Below, in pieces: positions 47,303 to 56,260 of a stretch of DNA of 64,000 nt; the stretch's first letter is position 1, and every line of letters starts with the position of its first letter. Below the pieces are notes generated by a model, which had not been told where the DNA came from, did not search any database, and saw only the letters and a program-made list of their open reading frames with translations. The DNA is from Bacillus sp. NTK034 (GTDB lineage: Bacteria > Bacillota > Bacilli > Bacillales > Cytobacillaceae): positions 245,142 through 309,141 of the forward strand of contig NZ_JAFKOJ010000007.1 in assembly GCF_017303275.1 (NCBI RefSeq). Reading direction: 5' to 3'. The translations under genes and the position numbers were made by a program.

Positions 47303-47809
47303 ATGCTGAAAATACGAGATGCATTAATTAATGAAGGAGAATGGATTAGAGAACAAAGAGTGAATGCATATGGAGAGCATGAAAAAAAAATCCCTAAACG
47401 GCATTGGGATACTCTGAAAAAATCTATCCTATCGGATACTGATGAACAGGTAGATGTTGAACTTCTTGTTGCGGAGCTGAATGAGGAAGTGGTAGGAAGT
47501 GTAGTTTTGTACCCTGCGAAATCGGATGCTTACGAGGGACTTATTGATTCGTTAAATTATCCAGAATTAAGAATGCTTGCAGTCGCACCCCATGTGCGAA
47601 ATAAAGGTATTGGAGAAGCATTAGTAAATGAATGTATTCGTCGTGCGAAAGCAAAAGGGTTTCAATTCATAGGTTTACACACCGCAGATTTCATGAATAG
47701 CGCTATGCGGTTGTATGAACGTATGGGTTTTGTAAGACTACCTCAATTCGATTTCGAACCTGCTGATGACGGAATTATAGTAAAAGCTTATCGAAAAACT
47801 ATCGAATGA
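47303..47809 (+). CDS. GNAT-family N-acetyltransferase
   Basis: It has 168 residues. The acetyl-CoA loop is VRNKGIGEALVNECIRRA near residue 98, preceded by the strand LRMLAVAPH and followed by GLHTADFMNSAMRLYERMGF, the typical end of the fold. It transfers acetyl from acetyl-CoA to an amine; the substrate is unknown. It lies just outside the left end of the Tn3-type element. Confidence 0.85.
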   Translation: MLKIRDALINEGEWIREQRVNAYGEHEKKIPKRHWDTLKKSILSDTDEQVDVELLVAELNEEVVGSVVLYPAKSDAYEGLIDSLNYPELRMLAVAPHVRNKGIGEALVNECIRRAKAKGFQFIGLHTADFMNSAMRLYERMGFVRLPQFDFEPADDGIIVKAYRKTIE

Positions 47810-47853
47810 ATTAAAGAATATGGTAAGAATACAAATCAATAAATGTTTACTAA

Positions 47854-47895
47854 TGCTACTGAAAAGGTGGCTATCTAATCTCACGCCCAGTAGCA
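47854..47895 (+). terminator. Weak hairpin after the acetyltransferase gene
   Basis: TGCTACTG and CAGTAGCA pair with a long loop, followed by a short T run. Confidence 0.4.
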
Positions 47896-48112
47896 CTTTA
47901 GAAAAAGTTGGGTGTAAAGGATGGAGAATATGTTATATATAAGGAAGCTGGCCTGCTAGTGATTAGCACACCACTAAAGTAATTTTTAGCAACGGGAAGT
48001 TCTCTATTCCAACGGAACTGAGAAACATGTTAAATTCTATCCAAATTCCCATTTATCGTTAGAAGCTCATTCGAAAAAAGGTTCTACTTCAATAACGAAT
48101 TTAGATAGTATT

Positions 48113-48150
48113 GGGGTACCGTCAGGAAAATGCGGATTTACAACGCTAAG
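48113..48150 (+). repeat. Left terminal inverted repeat of the Tn3-family element
   Basis: It starts GGGGTACCGTCAGGAAAATG and ends CAACGCTAAG. It matches 36 of 38 bases of the right repeat in inverted orientation. Confidence 0.9.
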
Positions 48151-49500
48151 CCTAGTTTCCTGACGATTCTCCCATTTTTAACAAGGTTAAGAAAGTTCTA
48201 GTTGTCTTAAAGAATCTAATGAGACTATTTTCTCCGAATTTAAAATGATATTCTCCTAGTAAATTAATATGTTCCCAGCCTAAAGGTGACATATGGTACA
48301 ATAAGTCTTCGTTAAAACTACCTGTCCTTTTTTGATATTCAACTGCTTTTGCTAAATGCAGAGTATTCTAGACACTAATGGCATTGATAATTATGTTTAA
48401 AGCACTGGCCCTTTCAATTGATGTTGTATAGTGCGCTCCCTAATCTCTCCTTGTTTTCCAAAGAAAATAGCTCTTGCGAGTCCATTCAGCCCATCTCACG
48501 TAGAGCAGTGGCTAAGCTGTTTTGTCTTGAATAAGAACCTAGTTTCCCCATAATAAGAGATGCTGATACTGTTCCTTCCCTTATAGAATGAGCTAGTCGA
48601 AAAACATCTTCTTAATTTTCTCTAATTGCCTTTGTATTTATTTGTCCACGTAAAATGACTTCTAATTTTGGATATTCACTTGCTTTATCTATTGCAAATA
48701 ATTTCGAGTCCGATAAACCTCTTATTCTTGGAACAAATTTAAATACTATAAATGAGTCAGTCCGAATATTTGTTCTGTGTAACCAGCTTTGTCTGAATAA
48801 TGCTCTTCTATGTTTAGACCCGTCTCATGATGCAACAAACCATCTAAACTAACTGATAATCTCGTAGTCTCCTTCGTTTGATTCCATGTATCTTCTGAAA
48901 ACAAATGTTCCTCAAACTCTCTATATTATCTACTCCCAACAATGAAAATATCTACATCCCGAAGCTCTGTTAATACAGCCATTTCATACTAATGACGATT
49001 GATTGTTGTACCATCATCCTCGTATAAATGCTTTTTCCAAGGTTTTGAAATGTAATCCACAGGTGAGTCATCAGGCACTTTCCGATTTCCGGATTCATTC
49101 ATTCATTCATCGGATAATCTCAACAGCTTGTAAAAGTGGCTCATTTGCCTTTGTAGAATGAAATTCCAATACCCTTAATAGCGTTGGCGTATATTTTCTA
49201 AGTCAATAAAATCGTTTTTGCAATAAGTCTAAATAATCATAGTCATCAAGACGTGCAAGCTCCTGAGCTTCTTCCACCGAAGAGACAAAAGAATTCCATT
49301 CGATAAAGGATTCTAAAACCTCAAACACGTCTAACTTTCCTGTTTTGCTTTGATTAAAGCTTGTCCGATGTTCGTAAAGTGTATAATTTTCTCATTTAGC
49401 TTTTTACCGTTTTGTTTCGAATTTCTTCTTGAGCTTTAGGCCTTTTGATAACAGACTAAGTATTTGTCTGGGTTATATACGTGTTAATATCGTAAGCCAA
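48151..49500 (-). pseudogene. tnpA: Tn3-family transposase (TnpA), heavily degraded
   Basis: Near the left repeat the minus strand reads YHMSPLGWEHINLLGEYHF, the highly conserved end of Tn3 transposases. Further fragments occur up to about 49450 with many stops and frame changes. Only ~1.3 kb of the normal ~2.9 kb remains, so large deletions have occurred. Non-functional. Confidence 0.8.
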
Positions 49501-49519
49501 AATCCTTCAAGGCAATTTC

Positions 49520-50036
49520 AGTAGCTGAACGAAATCGGAATGGATATTATATATGAAGAAAAAGTTTCAGGGGTAACAAAGGAGCGCGAGTAACTTCAAA
49601 AAAAATGTTAGAGGATTTACAGGAAGATGACATCATTCATGTTACAGACTTAACGAATCACTCGTAGCACAAAAGATCTATTTGAATTCATCGATAACAT
49701 ACGAGGGAAAAGGCAAGTTTAAAATCACTGAAATAAATACATGGCTAGATTTATCAGAAGATAATCTATACAGCCAATTTTTAATTACCGTAATGGCTGG
49801 TGTTAATCAATTAGAGCGAGATCTTATTCATATGCGACAACGTGAAGGGATTGAGTTGGCTAAGAAAGAAGGCAAATTTAAAAGTCGGTTAAGGAGTATC
49901 ATAAAAATCATCATCGGGAAAGAACTATGCAGTAAAGCTGTTTAAAGAAGGTAATATGAATGTAAATCAAATTTGTGAAATTACAAATGTGTCTAGAGCT
50001 TCATTATATAGAAGGCTATCGGAAAAGAACAAATAA
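49520..50036 (+). pseudogene. tnpR: Serine resolvase (TnpR) remnant
   Basis: Pieces read IGMDIIYEEKVSGVTKER, then LEDLQEDDIIHVTDLT, then VMAGVNQLERDLIHMRQREGIELAKKEGKF (the E-helix), and after a frame change the HTH end VNQICEITNVSRASLYRRLSE. The N-terminal catalytic Ser region is missing and stops interrupt the rest. Confidence 0.8.
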
Positions 50037-50220
50037 TTGTTTCTTATTCAAGCAATGTTCTCATTTGTTGTAAATCATGAATTTTTGTTTCAATCTCTTT
50101 CATTTTACTTGTTGAAAAACACGCTTTTCCTCTGAACGAAAATTTTCATCATTTGAAGCAGCTTGGCGAGAAAATGTCCTGGTTCTGGGGTTACAAAAGG
50201 TGAATGTCCAATTATTAAAA
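50036..50220 (-). pseudogene. Possible MerR-type regulator remnant
   Basis: The minus strand ends with MKEIETKIHDLQQMRTLLE, which resembles the C-terminal dimerisation helix of MerR-family regulators. Only this tail survives. It is divergent from the cargo genes, where a regulator would be expected. Confidence 0.35.
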
Positions 50221-50242
50221 ATTTTAAAGGAGTGAATTAGAA

Positions 50243-50512
50243 TTGGCTAAACGATTAATAGAAGTGTTTACAGTAGGGTGTAGTGTTTGTGAAGGTGCTG
50301 TACAACATGTGAAAGATTTATCTTGCGATAATTGCGAAGTAGTGGTTTATGATCTAAATAAAAAATGTGACACATTTGAATGTGAAGCAAAAGTGAAAGA
50401 GTATGTCGTAAAGTCTGTTCCAGCCGTTGCAATTAATGGGAAATTGGTGGACTGCTGCAACAATAACGGTATTAATATTGATGCATTAAAAGCTGCTGGC
50501 TTAGGTCAATAA
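50243..50512 (+). CDS. Thioredoxin-fold protein with CxxC, transposon cargo
   Basis: It has 89 residues. The active-site-like motif is FTVGCSVCEGAV near residue 14, and VKSVPAVAINGKLVDCC is the cis-Pro strand followed by two more cysteines. The start is TTG behind AAAGGAG. Small proteins of this type travel with metal-resistance genes, but no mer or ars reductase is present here. Followed after about 60 bp by a membrane-protein gene. Role not assigned. Confidence 0.7.
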   Translation: MAKRLIEVFTVGCSVCEGAVQHVKDLSCDNCEVVVYDLNKKCDTFECEAKVKEYVVKSVPAVAINGKLVDCCNNNGINIDALKAAGLGQ

Positions 50513-50581
50513 ACAGGGAATGGCAAGGGTGGATGGAATATCCCACCCTTGTTTTCTTCTGAATAGAAAGGTGAGTTGCCC

Positions 50582-51505
50582 GTGAATACGACGGTTTCAA
50601 ATAAAAAAACGGTAATTTCTTATGTAATTTCTTTTGCTCTTATTTTGCTGATGGTTACGGCAGCTATGCTGTTGGACGATCGTGAAGTGATTTTGCCTGA
50701 AATCTCAGCGATGGCGGTTGCCATGTGGGTATATCGAGAAGCTGGATGGATTAGGCAGCCATCGAAGATTTTTCTTGCCCCATCTATTACAGCTGCTATC
50801 GGTTTTGCGGTCAACCAGTTAGACACGACATATGTGGGGAAAGTCATCCTTACCCTGGCACTCATCATGCTCATTTTACGTCTCATCCAATCGAACCTGG
50901 CACCTTCTATTGCAACGGGCTTACTGCCACTGGTGATGAATGCAACTGAAATGACCTTTATTTTGTCGGTAATCGTTTTTACCCTGATATTAATGTTCGG
51001 AGTTCTCGTATTTGGATTAAGTAAAGGACTTGAAAAGAAAATGAACATAGAGTACAAGTATATGCTTGTGTTTCTCGTACTGAATATCGTTTGGATTGGT
51101 TTGGTCTGGGGCACTGGCTACCTGTAGCTCGCACCCATCCCTCCTAGTCTTGTTGTAGTGTATGAAGTGCTTCAAAAACCAATGTACAATGGAAAAATGG
51201 CATTTAAGCAAGGAATGGTGCTGACCATATCGGCAACTGTAGGAACCATTTTGTACTTTACCATTGATTCTTGGATACTAATTACGTTGCTAGCAATGTT
51301 GTTAATGCTTATTTTGTTGCGTATTGTTGGGATTCGTATGCCAGCTGTGTACGCTATTCCATTGCTTCCGTTTGTGTTCCCAGAGGAGATTATTGCAAAG
51401 TTGCCGTTTGCTGCATTAATTGCATCTGTATTCTTTCTAGGTTCGGTATTGGCGTTTAAAAAGTTTGAAATGAAGCAACGCGAGAAAGTCTTGCAAAAGT
51501 CCTAA
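50582..51505 (+). pseudogene. HPP-like integral membrane protein split by one in-frame stop codon
   Basis: One continuous frame of about 308 codons is interrupted only by TAG at 51125-51127. The first part (to GTGYL) has five to six membrane helices with LAPSITAAIGF and LAPSIATGLLPLVMNATE. The second (from LAPIPPSLVVVYEV onward) has three more helices. The first part begins at GTG 50582 behind AAAGGTGAG. A single CAG-to-TAG change would explain the split. It may still be read through or function as two pieces. The HPP-family resemblance is moderate. Confidence 0.7.
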
Positions 51506-51598
51506 TTTTTTGATTCGAGAGGTTCAGATATATGTTTAATTGGTGTTTCGATGATCAGAGATGTTGTTTACACCCTACCTAAGCAAAGGAGATACTAG

Positions 51599-51799
51599 AT
51601 GGTCATACAACCCAATATGTCACCCAAATCCATAGTTGAAGTGTGGGAAAATACATTAACTATTTTTCAAAAACACAATATACCACTTACTGAAAAGTCA
51701 TTAGAAACATTTATTGAAGCTGATACTCTTAATGTCCTTCCTATTGAGTTAAATGATATTGTTGGCAGTTCTACTGCTACCTGTATAGAAGGTGGCTGA
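51599..51799 (+). CDS. Small soluble protein of unknown family, transposon cargo
   Basis: It has 66 residues. IVEVWENTLTIFQKHNIPLTEKSL resembles short domains of the DUF542/DUF1858 kind that open with a helix and a turn, but the usual Cys is absent there; one Cys lies near the end (STATCIEGG). The RBS is AAGGAGATACTAG. Expression from the same transcript as the preceding genes is likely. Confidence 0.5.
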   Translation: MVIQPNMSPKSIVEVWENTLTIFQKHNIPLTEKSLETFIEADTLNVLPIELNDIVGSSTATCIEGG

Positions 51800-51950
51800 C
51801 AAGTGCTATCTAAAAAAAGGGTAGGTTACTCCTTACGGAATACCTTATTCATGAACGGGTAGCTTTATCGACTTTTTAAACTTAAGTAATCATTTTTAAT
51901 ATCTTTATTCAATATTCGTGCGCTTTTCAGTAGGAACGAACACAGCCCAA

Positions 51951-51985
51951 TTTCTCAATTATAGTGCTGAGAAATTGGGCCTTTT
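51951..51985 (+). terminator. Terminator at the right end of the transposon cargo
   Basis: GCCCAATTTCTCA and TGAGAAATTGGGC pair perfectly, followed by CTTTT. It is nearly the same as the terminator after the multicopper oxidase at 36431. Confidence 0.8.
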
Positions 51986-51999
51986 AATATTGTAATTTC

Positions 52000-52037
52000 C
52001 TTAACGTTGTAAATCCGCATTTTCCTGACGGTACCTC
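52000..52037 (-). repeat. Right terminal inverted repeat of the Tn3-family element
   Basis: It is the mirror image of the left repeat (36/38), ending GACGGTACCTC on the + strand. Confidence 0.9.
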
Positions 52038-52096
52038 ATATTGAAAGACAAGGCCAGCTAAGGATTTATCATGATAATAATATAATTTCGTATTAA

Positions 52097-52119
52097 GGGA
52101 GCTGTTCAGCTCCCTTTTT
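52097..52119. terminator. Hairpin terminator outside the transposon
   Basis: AAGGGAGCT-GTTC-AGCTCCCTTT is a perfect stem with a 4-nt loop and T run. Confidence 0.7.
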
Positions 52120-52149
52120 CATTTAATGACAATGAAATAAGCTATTATT

Positions 52150-52225
52150 AATGAGTTATATTTAACCAAAAAGAAAAGTAACCTATTTGCGGTATGTAAT
52201 TACTTGAGGGACCATGCCACGGAGC
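52150..52225 (-). pseudogene. Remnant of a DUF1405-type gene
   Basis: The DNA matches the segment at about 44385-44450 of the intact DUF1405 gene (TTAACCAAAA, then TTTGyGGyATGTA, then ACCATGsCA) with many differences. Only about 70 bp are recognisable. Confidence 0.5.
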
Positions 52226-52364
52226 TTTGCACCCTAAAACCTGTTAGTTATAATTGATGGGTTAGTATCGGGAAACATGTTACCGTCAGTCCTATCCTCC
52301 CTTGTAAAGTTAGAAATCATCTGTTGAATTCCCTGTTTTTTACGCTAGAAGCACATATTACAGA

Positions 52365-52510
52365 ATTAGTCGCTCGCACCCGTTAGTCTTCCATCTCAAA
52401 TGGAATTTCTTCTCATATGCTTTTGTGTATTTTTCATTTGCTCTTTTTTCTTCTTCGTTGTTAATCGGAATGTCTCCACCGACAAAAATTTTAAACTTTG
52501 CAACTTTCTT
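52365..52510 (-). pseudogene. Unrecognised C-terminal gene fragment
   Basis: About 47 open codons on the minus strand (FKIFVGGDIPINNEEEKR, then KAYEKKFHLRWKTNG) end in a normal stop. There is no start in frame and the family is unknown. It reads as the end of a real gene. Confidence 0.35.
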
Positions 52511-52639
52511 TTAAAGCCACAGACTAAATGCTGCTAAGAAAATTGGCTATTCTTTTATTAAGATGCATATTGATGAAGTAAAAACATAATGGGGCACTAA
52601 ATAAAAGAAAAATAATAGACAAGATTCCTGGTCACTTAA

Positions 52640-52870
52640 ACAAGATCCGCTTTCACGTGGCATCCCACGGGGCTTTTTTCGGTACATTTGGGTTAATTCT
52701 CTTGCTAAAGGTACTTTTTTTATTAGCGTCTTGCTGCTTCAAATGCCGTTAGTAAGTTCCTTGGCATTCTTGGTAGAAGCATTGGATCCTGCAGGTCTAA
52801 GGAGGTTGCCAAATGAAACGTTTATCCCACTGGCGGATTGCTATTGGTGCCAAAATTATTCATCGTTCTT
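52640..52870 (+). pseudogene. Remnant of a DUF2269-like gene
   Basis: The + strand matches the coding strand of the gene at 9521-10033 over about 200 bp: the CCC(A/C)TGGGG(C) start, TTATGGGTTA-like stretch, ATGCCGTTAGT, TTGGCA, GGATCCT(A/G)CAGGTCT and CTGGCGG. Frameshifts and stops break it. The relation is visible at DNA level, so it is a paralogue or an older copy. Confidence 0.6.
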
Positions 52871-52934
52871 TTTTGTAGCGGTTTAAATCAATACACTGGT
52901 TTTAATCCATGACACTTACAATAATTAAGATACA

Positions 52935-53150
52935 AAGTTTAGTTTGATAACGTCACTGTATTTATCCTTACTCTTATCCAAGATTTTGCACAAACAGTTT
53001 CTCCTTGCTATTTATGTTAATGCCATATCAACTGATCTAAAAAACCTAGAATAATTGCGATACCTGCCCCATCAAACGGTAATCCTACTTCATGGAAAAC
53101 ATCGAGAGCTATTATTCCGCCTCCTGGTATTGCCACACAGATAAAAAAAT
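52935..53150 (-). pseudogene. C-terminal remnant of an SDF-family symporter gene
   Basis: The DNA matches 14338-14550 of the intact symporter: GATAACGTCACTG, TTGCACAAACAG, TTAATGCCATATCAAC, CCCCATCAA and ATTCCGCCTCCTGGTATTGC. Several deletions occur and the rest of the gene is absent. Confidence 0.75.
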
Positions 53151-53246
53151 TCTTAGTTCAACAAAATACGCCTCATTCTGCATAAATTCTTCAAATTTAA
53201 GAAATATAATTTAAATTAGCAGTTTCTTAAGAAACGGGTGAATTAA

Positions 53247-54641
53247 GTGACAAAACTTTCAATTAAGCTTGGAATTGTATTCTTTCTAATTATCTTCAGC
53301 CTTGAGATTTTTATGTTCTTCTTTTTACATTCAGCACTTGTGGATTCAAGGATAGAAGAAGAGTTTATTTCTTTGCAAGCAAGAGGTAACGCGCATAGGG
53401 ACATACTTGAAAAGCACTTTGATACTGATACAATCTCTCATGTAACTTTAATGGAATCGGAGGCAAATACCGATGTCGTTATTACTGATATAAATGGCAA
53501 GATCCTTGGTTCATCAGTAAGGAGCAGCGATGTTGAAGACCATATTAACAGTTCAGACTCAGATATCCCCCGTGATGGAGAGTTTGTTGATAATAACTGG
53601 AAAGAGGGAAAGTTTATCTCAACAGTTAGTCCAATTGATTTAGATGGCAAAGTATCTGGCAAGGTTTTTATGTTTCAAGAAACAGAATCCGTACACACTT
53701 TAATTGAAAGAATTAACAAACATTTTATATTAACAGGATTAATAGCAGTTTTTTTAACTTTAACTGTCATCATTTTTCTTTCTAAAGGGCTTGTCAAACC
53801 TTTAATAAAAATGAAGGAAGCTACTTCCAAAATTAGTAAGGGGGATTTTACAGTTTCACTCCCAAAGAACAGAAATGACGAACTTGGGGATTTAGCAGAT
53901 TCTATTTCTCAGCTTGCCAGCGACTTGAATTATTTAAAACTAGAGCGAAACGATTTTTTAGCGAGCATTTCTCATGAACTTAGGACTCCCCTCACTTATA
54001 TTAAGGGCTATGCAGATATTGTTCATAAACGCAATCTATCTATTGAGGACCGTTACAAATACTTAAAAATTATTCATGAGGAGACGAATCGCCTTTCTGA
54101 TTTAATTAAGGACCTTTTCGACCTTGCGAAAATGGACAAAAATTCATTTATAATACAAAAGAAGGCAATAGACTTAACTGACTTTATTGCGAATATTGAG
54201 CAAAAATTTTCTCCGGCTTTCCACGATAAAAAAATGGAATTTGAAGTAATTTGCCCAGAAGGAGTATATATTATGGCTGATCCTATAAGACTTGAGCAAA
54301 TCATCTTTAACTTGCTGGATAACGCTATTAAATACTCACCATCTGGAAGCAAAACAATCCTTACTGTTAACAGCAAAAAGCAGGGTGTCAATATAAAAGT
54401 TAGAGATAATGGAAAAGGAATACCCGAAGAAGACCTGCCTTATATTCTAAACCGCTTTTATCGAGTAGATAAGTCCAGAACCAGGTCATTAGGAGGAACA
54501 GGTTTGGGGCTTGCCATAGTAAAGGAGCTCGTCCTTGCCCATGGTGGTACAATCTTTGTAAAAAGCAAGGAAGGCATCGGAACTGAATTTGAACTAGTCT
54601 TTAAAGGAGCAAATAGCATTGAAAACGATACTATTAGTTGA
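53247..54641 (+). CDS. Sensor histidine kinase with extracellular sensor loop
   Basis: It has 464 residues: membrane helix ~7-28, an extracellular sensor of about 130 residues, a second helix ~160-179 and a HAMP linker. HisKA follows with H243 in ASISHELRTPLTYIKG, then HATPase (FNLLDNAIKYSP, DNGKGIPEED, LGGTGLGLAIV). The response regulator gene overlaps its end by 23 bp, kinase first. The surrounding genes are for copper and thiols, so a metal or envelope signal is plausible. The start is GTG at 53247. Confidence 0.9.
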   Translation: MTKLSIKLGIVFFLIIFSLEIFMFFFLHSALVDSRIEEEFISLQARGNAHRDILEKHFDTDTISHVTLMESEANTDVVITDINGKILGSSVRSSDVEDHINSSDSDIPRDGEFVDNNWKEGKFISTVSPIDLDGKVSGKVFMFQETESVHTLIERINKHFILTGLIAVFLTLTVIIFLSKGLVKPLIKMKEATSKISKGDFTVSLPKNRNDELGDLADSISQLASDLNYLKLERNDFLASISHELRTPLTYIKGYADIVHKRNLSIEDRYKYLKIIHEETNRLSDLIKDLFDLAKMDKNSFIIQKKAIDLTDFIANIEQKFSPAFHDKKMEFEVICPEGVYIMADPIRLEQIIFNLLDNAIKYSPSGSKTILTVNSKKQGVNIKVRDNGKGIPEEDLPYILNRFYRVDKSRTRSLGGTGLGLAIVKELVLAHGGTIFVKSKEGIGTEFELVFKGANSIENDTIS

Positions 54642-55293
54642 TGATGAGTCCAGAATGCTCGATTTACTTGCCCTGTATTTAACCCCATTAGGTTATAATT
54701 GTGTCAAAAAATCTTCTGCTGGAGATGCAATCACGTTTATAGAAACGAATCCTGCGGATTTAATATTGTTAGATGTGATGATGCCTGAAATGGATGGTTG
54801 GACAGCATGCAAAGAATTCAAAAAAATCAAGGATATCCCGATTATCATGCTCACGGCCAGAAGTGAGAAGCCTGATATCGTTAAAGGATTAAAAATTGGT
54901 GCAGATGATTATATTCTGAAACCATTTGATGAAGAAGAACTTGTAGCAAGAATTGAAGCCGTACTTAGAAGAACTACAACAGAAGAAGAGATTATCTCAT
55001 TCAATGGCCTATTACTTAAACCTGATTCTTATGAACTATTTTTTGAAGATAAAGAGATCTTGCTTACACCTAAGGAATTTGCGATGGTACAGTTATTTAT
55101 AAATAACAGAAACAAGGTTTTCTCTAGAGATCACTTAATTGAATCGGTTTGGGGATATGGCGTATCAATTGAAGACCGCACGATTGATTCGCATGTTAGA
55201 AATATACGGGAAAAGTTGAGAAAGGCAGGATTTCCCGCAGATGAATTTTTACTAACCGTTTGGGGTGTTGGATATAAATGGACAGGCAAGTAA
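54619..55293 (+). CDS. OmpR/PhoB-family response regulator
   Basis: It has 224 residues: receiver domain (KTILLVDDESRMLDL, phosphorylation site in LILLDVMMPEMDGW, K in YILKPFD) and a winged-helix output domain (LTPKEFAMVQLF, WGYGVSIEDRTIDSHVRNIREKL). TTG start within the kinase end, behind AAAGGAG. Target genes are not visible; a DUF1541 lipoprotein gene is convergent next to it. Confidence 0.9.
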   Translation: MKTILLVDDESRMLDLLALYLTPLGYNCVKKSSAGDAITFIETNPADLILLDVMMPEMDGWTACKEFKKIKDIPIIMLTARSEKPDIVKGLKIGADDYILKPFDEEELVARIEAVLRRTTTEEEIISFNGLLLKPDSYELFFEDKEILLTPKEFAMVQLFINNRNKVFSRDHLIESVWGYGVSIEDRTIDSHVRNIREKLRKAGFPADEFLLTVWGVGYKWTGK

Positions 55294-55336
55294 TATAACT
55301 CTTTTTCTGATTAAGGATTTAAAGTAGCCCCGATAT

Positions 55337-55373
55337 AAAAAGTCGATTCCATGATGATTTGGAATCGACTTTT
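55337..55373. terminator. Bidirectional terminator
   Basis: AAAAAGTCGATTCC and GGAATCGACTTTTT pair perfectly. It separates the convergent response regulator and DUF1541 genes. Confidence 0.85.
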
Positions 55374-55408
55374 TATATTCTGGTTTATTCTATTTAAGTA
55401 TTATAAAT

Positions 55409-56026
55409 CTATTCAGCTGGTGATAACTCGCTTTCTGTTACCCATTTGTGATTCTTCACTTCTTCACCGCCGGTAGTTGGAGTGAAATCAACCATATATA
55501 CAGTTGTTTGTTCAGCAGAGTCAATTTCAGCTGTTGCTCCTTCCATACCTTCCATATGTTCCGCATTTACAGTAACTTCTGTTCCAGGTTCAAGCGGCTC
55601 TTCTTCGACTCCTTCTAACTCTTCATGAATTACCCATTTATGATCTTCCACTCTCTCTCCCCCAGTCGTCGGGGTATAAGATATTGTATAAACCGTGGTA
55701 TCATATGCTCCTACAATTGTTGCTTCAGCACCCTTCATACCTGACATGTGATCTGATTCAATAATGGCTTTACTGCCAACTTCATAAGTTGGTGAAGCTG
55801 CTTCTTCTAAACCTTCAGGAACTTCGCCCGAGCCAGACATATCCATATTTCCATGATCCATGCCTTCCATATCCTCATCCATATTGTCTTGGCTCTCTTC
55901 TGTATTCTCAGCGCCTTCATTGTTATCTGCGTTTTCATCATTTGCATTTGTACAGGCTCCCAAAAGTAATAAAAGAGCAGCTAGCAATGCAAATAACATT
56001 GATTTTTTAAATTCTTTTTTTAACAT
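55409..56026 (-). CDS. YdhK-like DUF1541 lipoprotein
   Basis: It has 205 residues. The lipobox is LLLGAC, followed by a linker rich in Asp, Glu and Asn with MDEDMEGMDHGNMDMSG, a Met/His motif able to bind copper. Two tandem DUF1541 repeats follow, each with HM(S/E)GM(K/E)GA and YxxDF/YTPTTGGExVxxHKWV. The ATG at 56026 has AAAGGAGG upstream. Homologues are common in Gram-positive copper clusters, and a role in copper binding or delivery outside the cell is inferred. Confidence 0.88.
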   Translation of the reverse strand: MLKKEFKKSMLFALLAALLLLLGACTNANDENADNNEGAENTEESQDNMDEDMEGMDHGNMDMSGSGEVPEGLEEAASPTYEVGSKAIIESDHMSGMKGAEATIVGAYDTTVYTISYTPTTGGERVEDHKWVIHEELEGVEEEPLEPGTEVTVNAEHMEGMEGATAEIDSAEQTTVYMVDFTPTTGGEEVKNHKWVTESELSPAE

Positions 56027-56260
56027 ACACAAAATCCTCCTTTAGCAATTTACAATATCATACCTATAAAATGTGCAGAAAATATGAAGTAAGTTCATGT
56101 AATAAAAAACTATCCTATTAATTTTTTCCCCATTCGATATATATTTATTCCTCTTGCACTTTTCAAGTTTAAGATTGAGGATTTACAAAAGTAAATAGCA
56201 GCTAGCAAAATCCCCCACCAAAAGTTGTGAATTCAAAATTGAAAAAGGTTTTGGTGCTTA
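56027..56260. other. Intergenic stretch
   Basis: It contains the promoter side of the DUF1541 gene and the 3' side of the next kinase gene. No coding region seen. Confidence 0.3.

Larger units (their letters stand above)
48113..52037. mobile_element. Decayed Tn3-family transposon, about 3.9 kb
   Basis: Terminal inverted repeats of 38 bp lie at 48113-48150 and 52000-52037. They differ at only two positions and begin GGGGTACC or GAGGTACC and end in CTAAG or TTAAG, the Tn3 pattern. The flanks GTATT (48108-48112) and ATATT (52038-52042) differ at one of five positions, which looks like an aged target-site duplication. Inside are a ruined transposase, a ruined serine resolvase, a MerR-like remnant and three cargo genes. 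Confidence 0.85.

Noticed and set aside
50620..51114. 164-codon open frame antisense to the HPP-like membrane gene
   Set aside because: The sense frame has the clear membrane-protein pattern, GTG start and ribosome binding site; the antisense frame has none.
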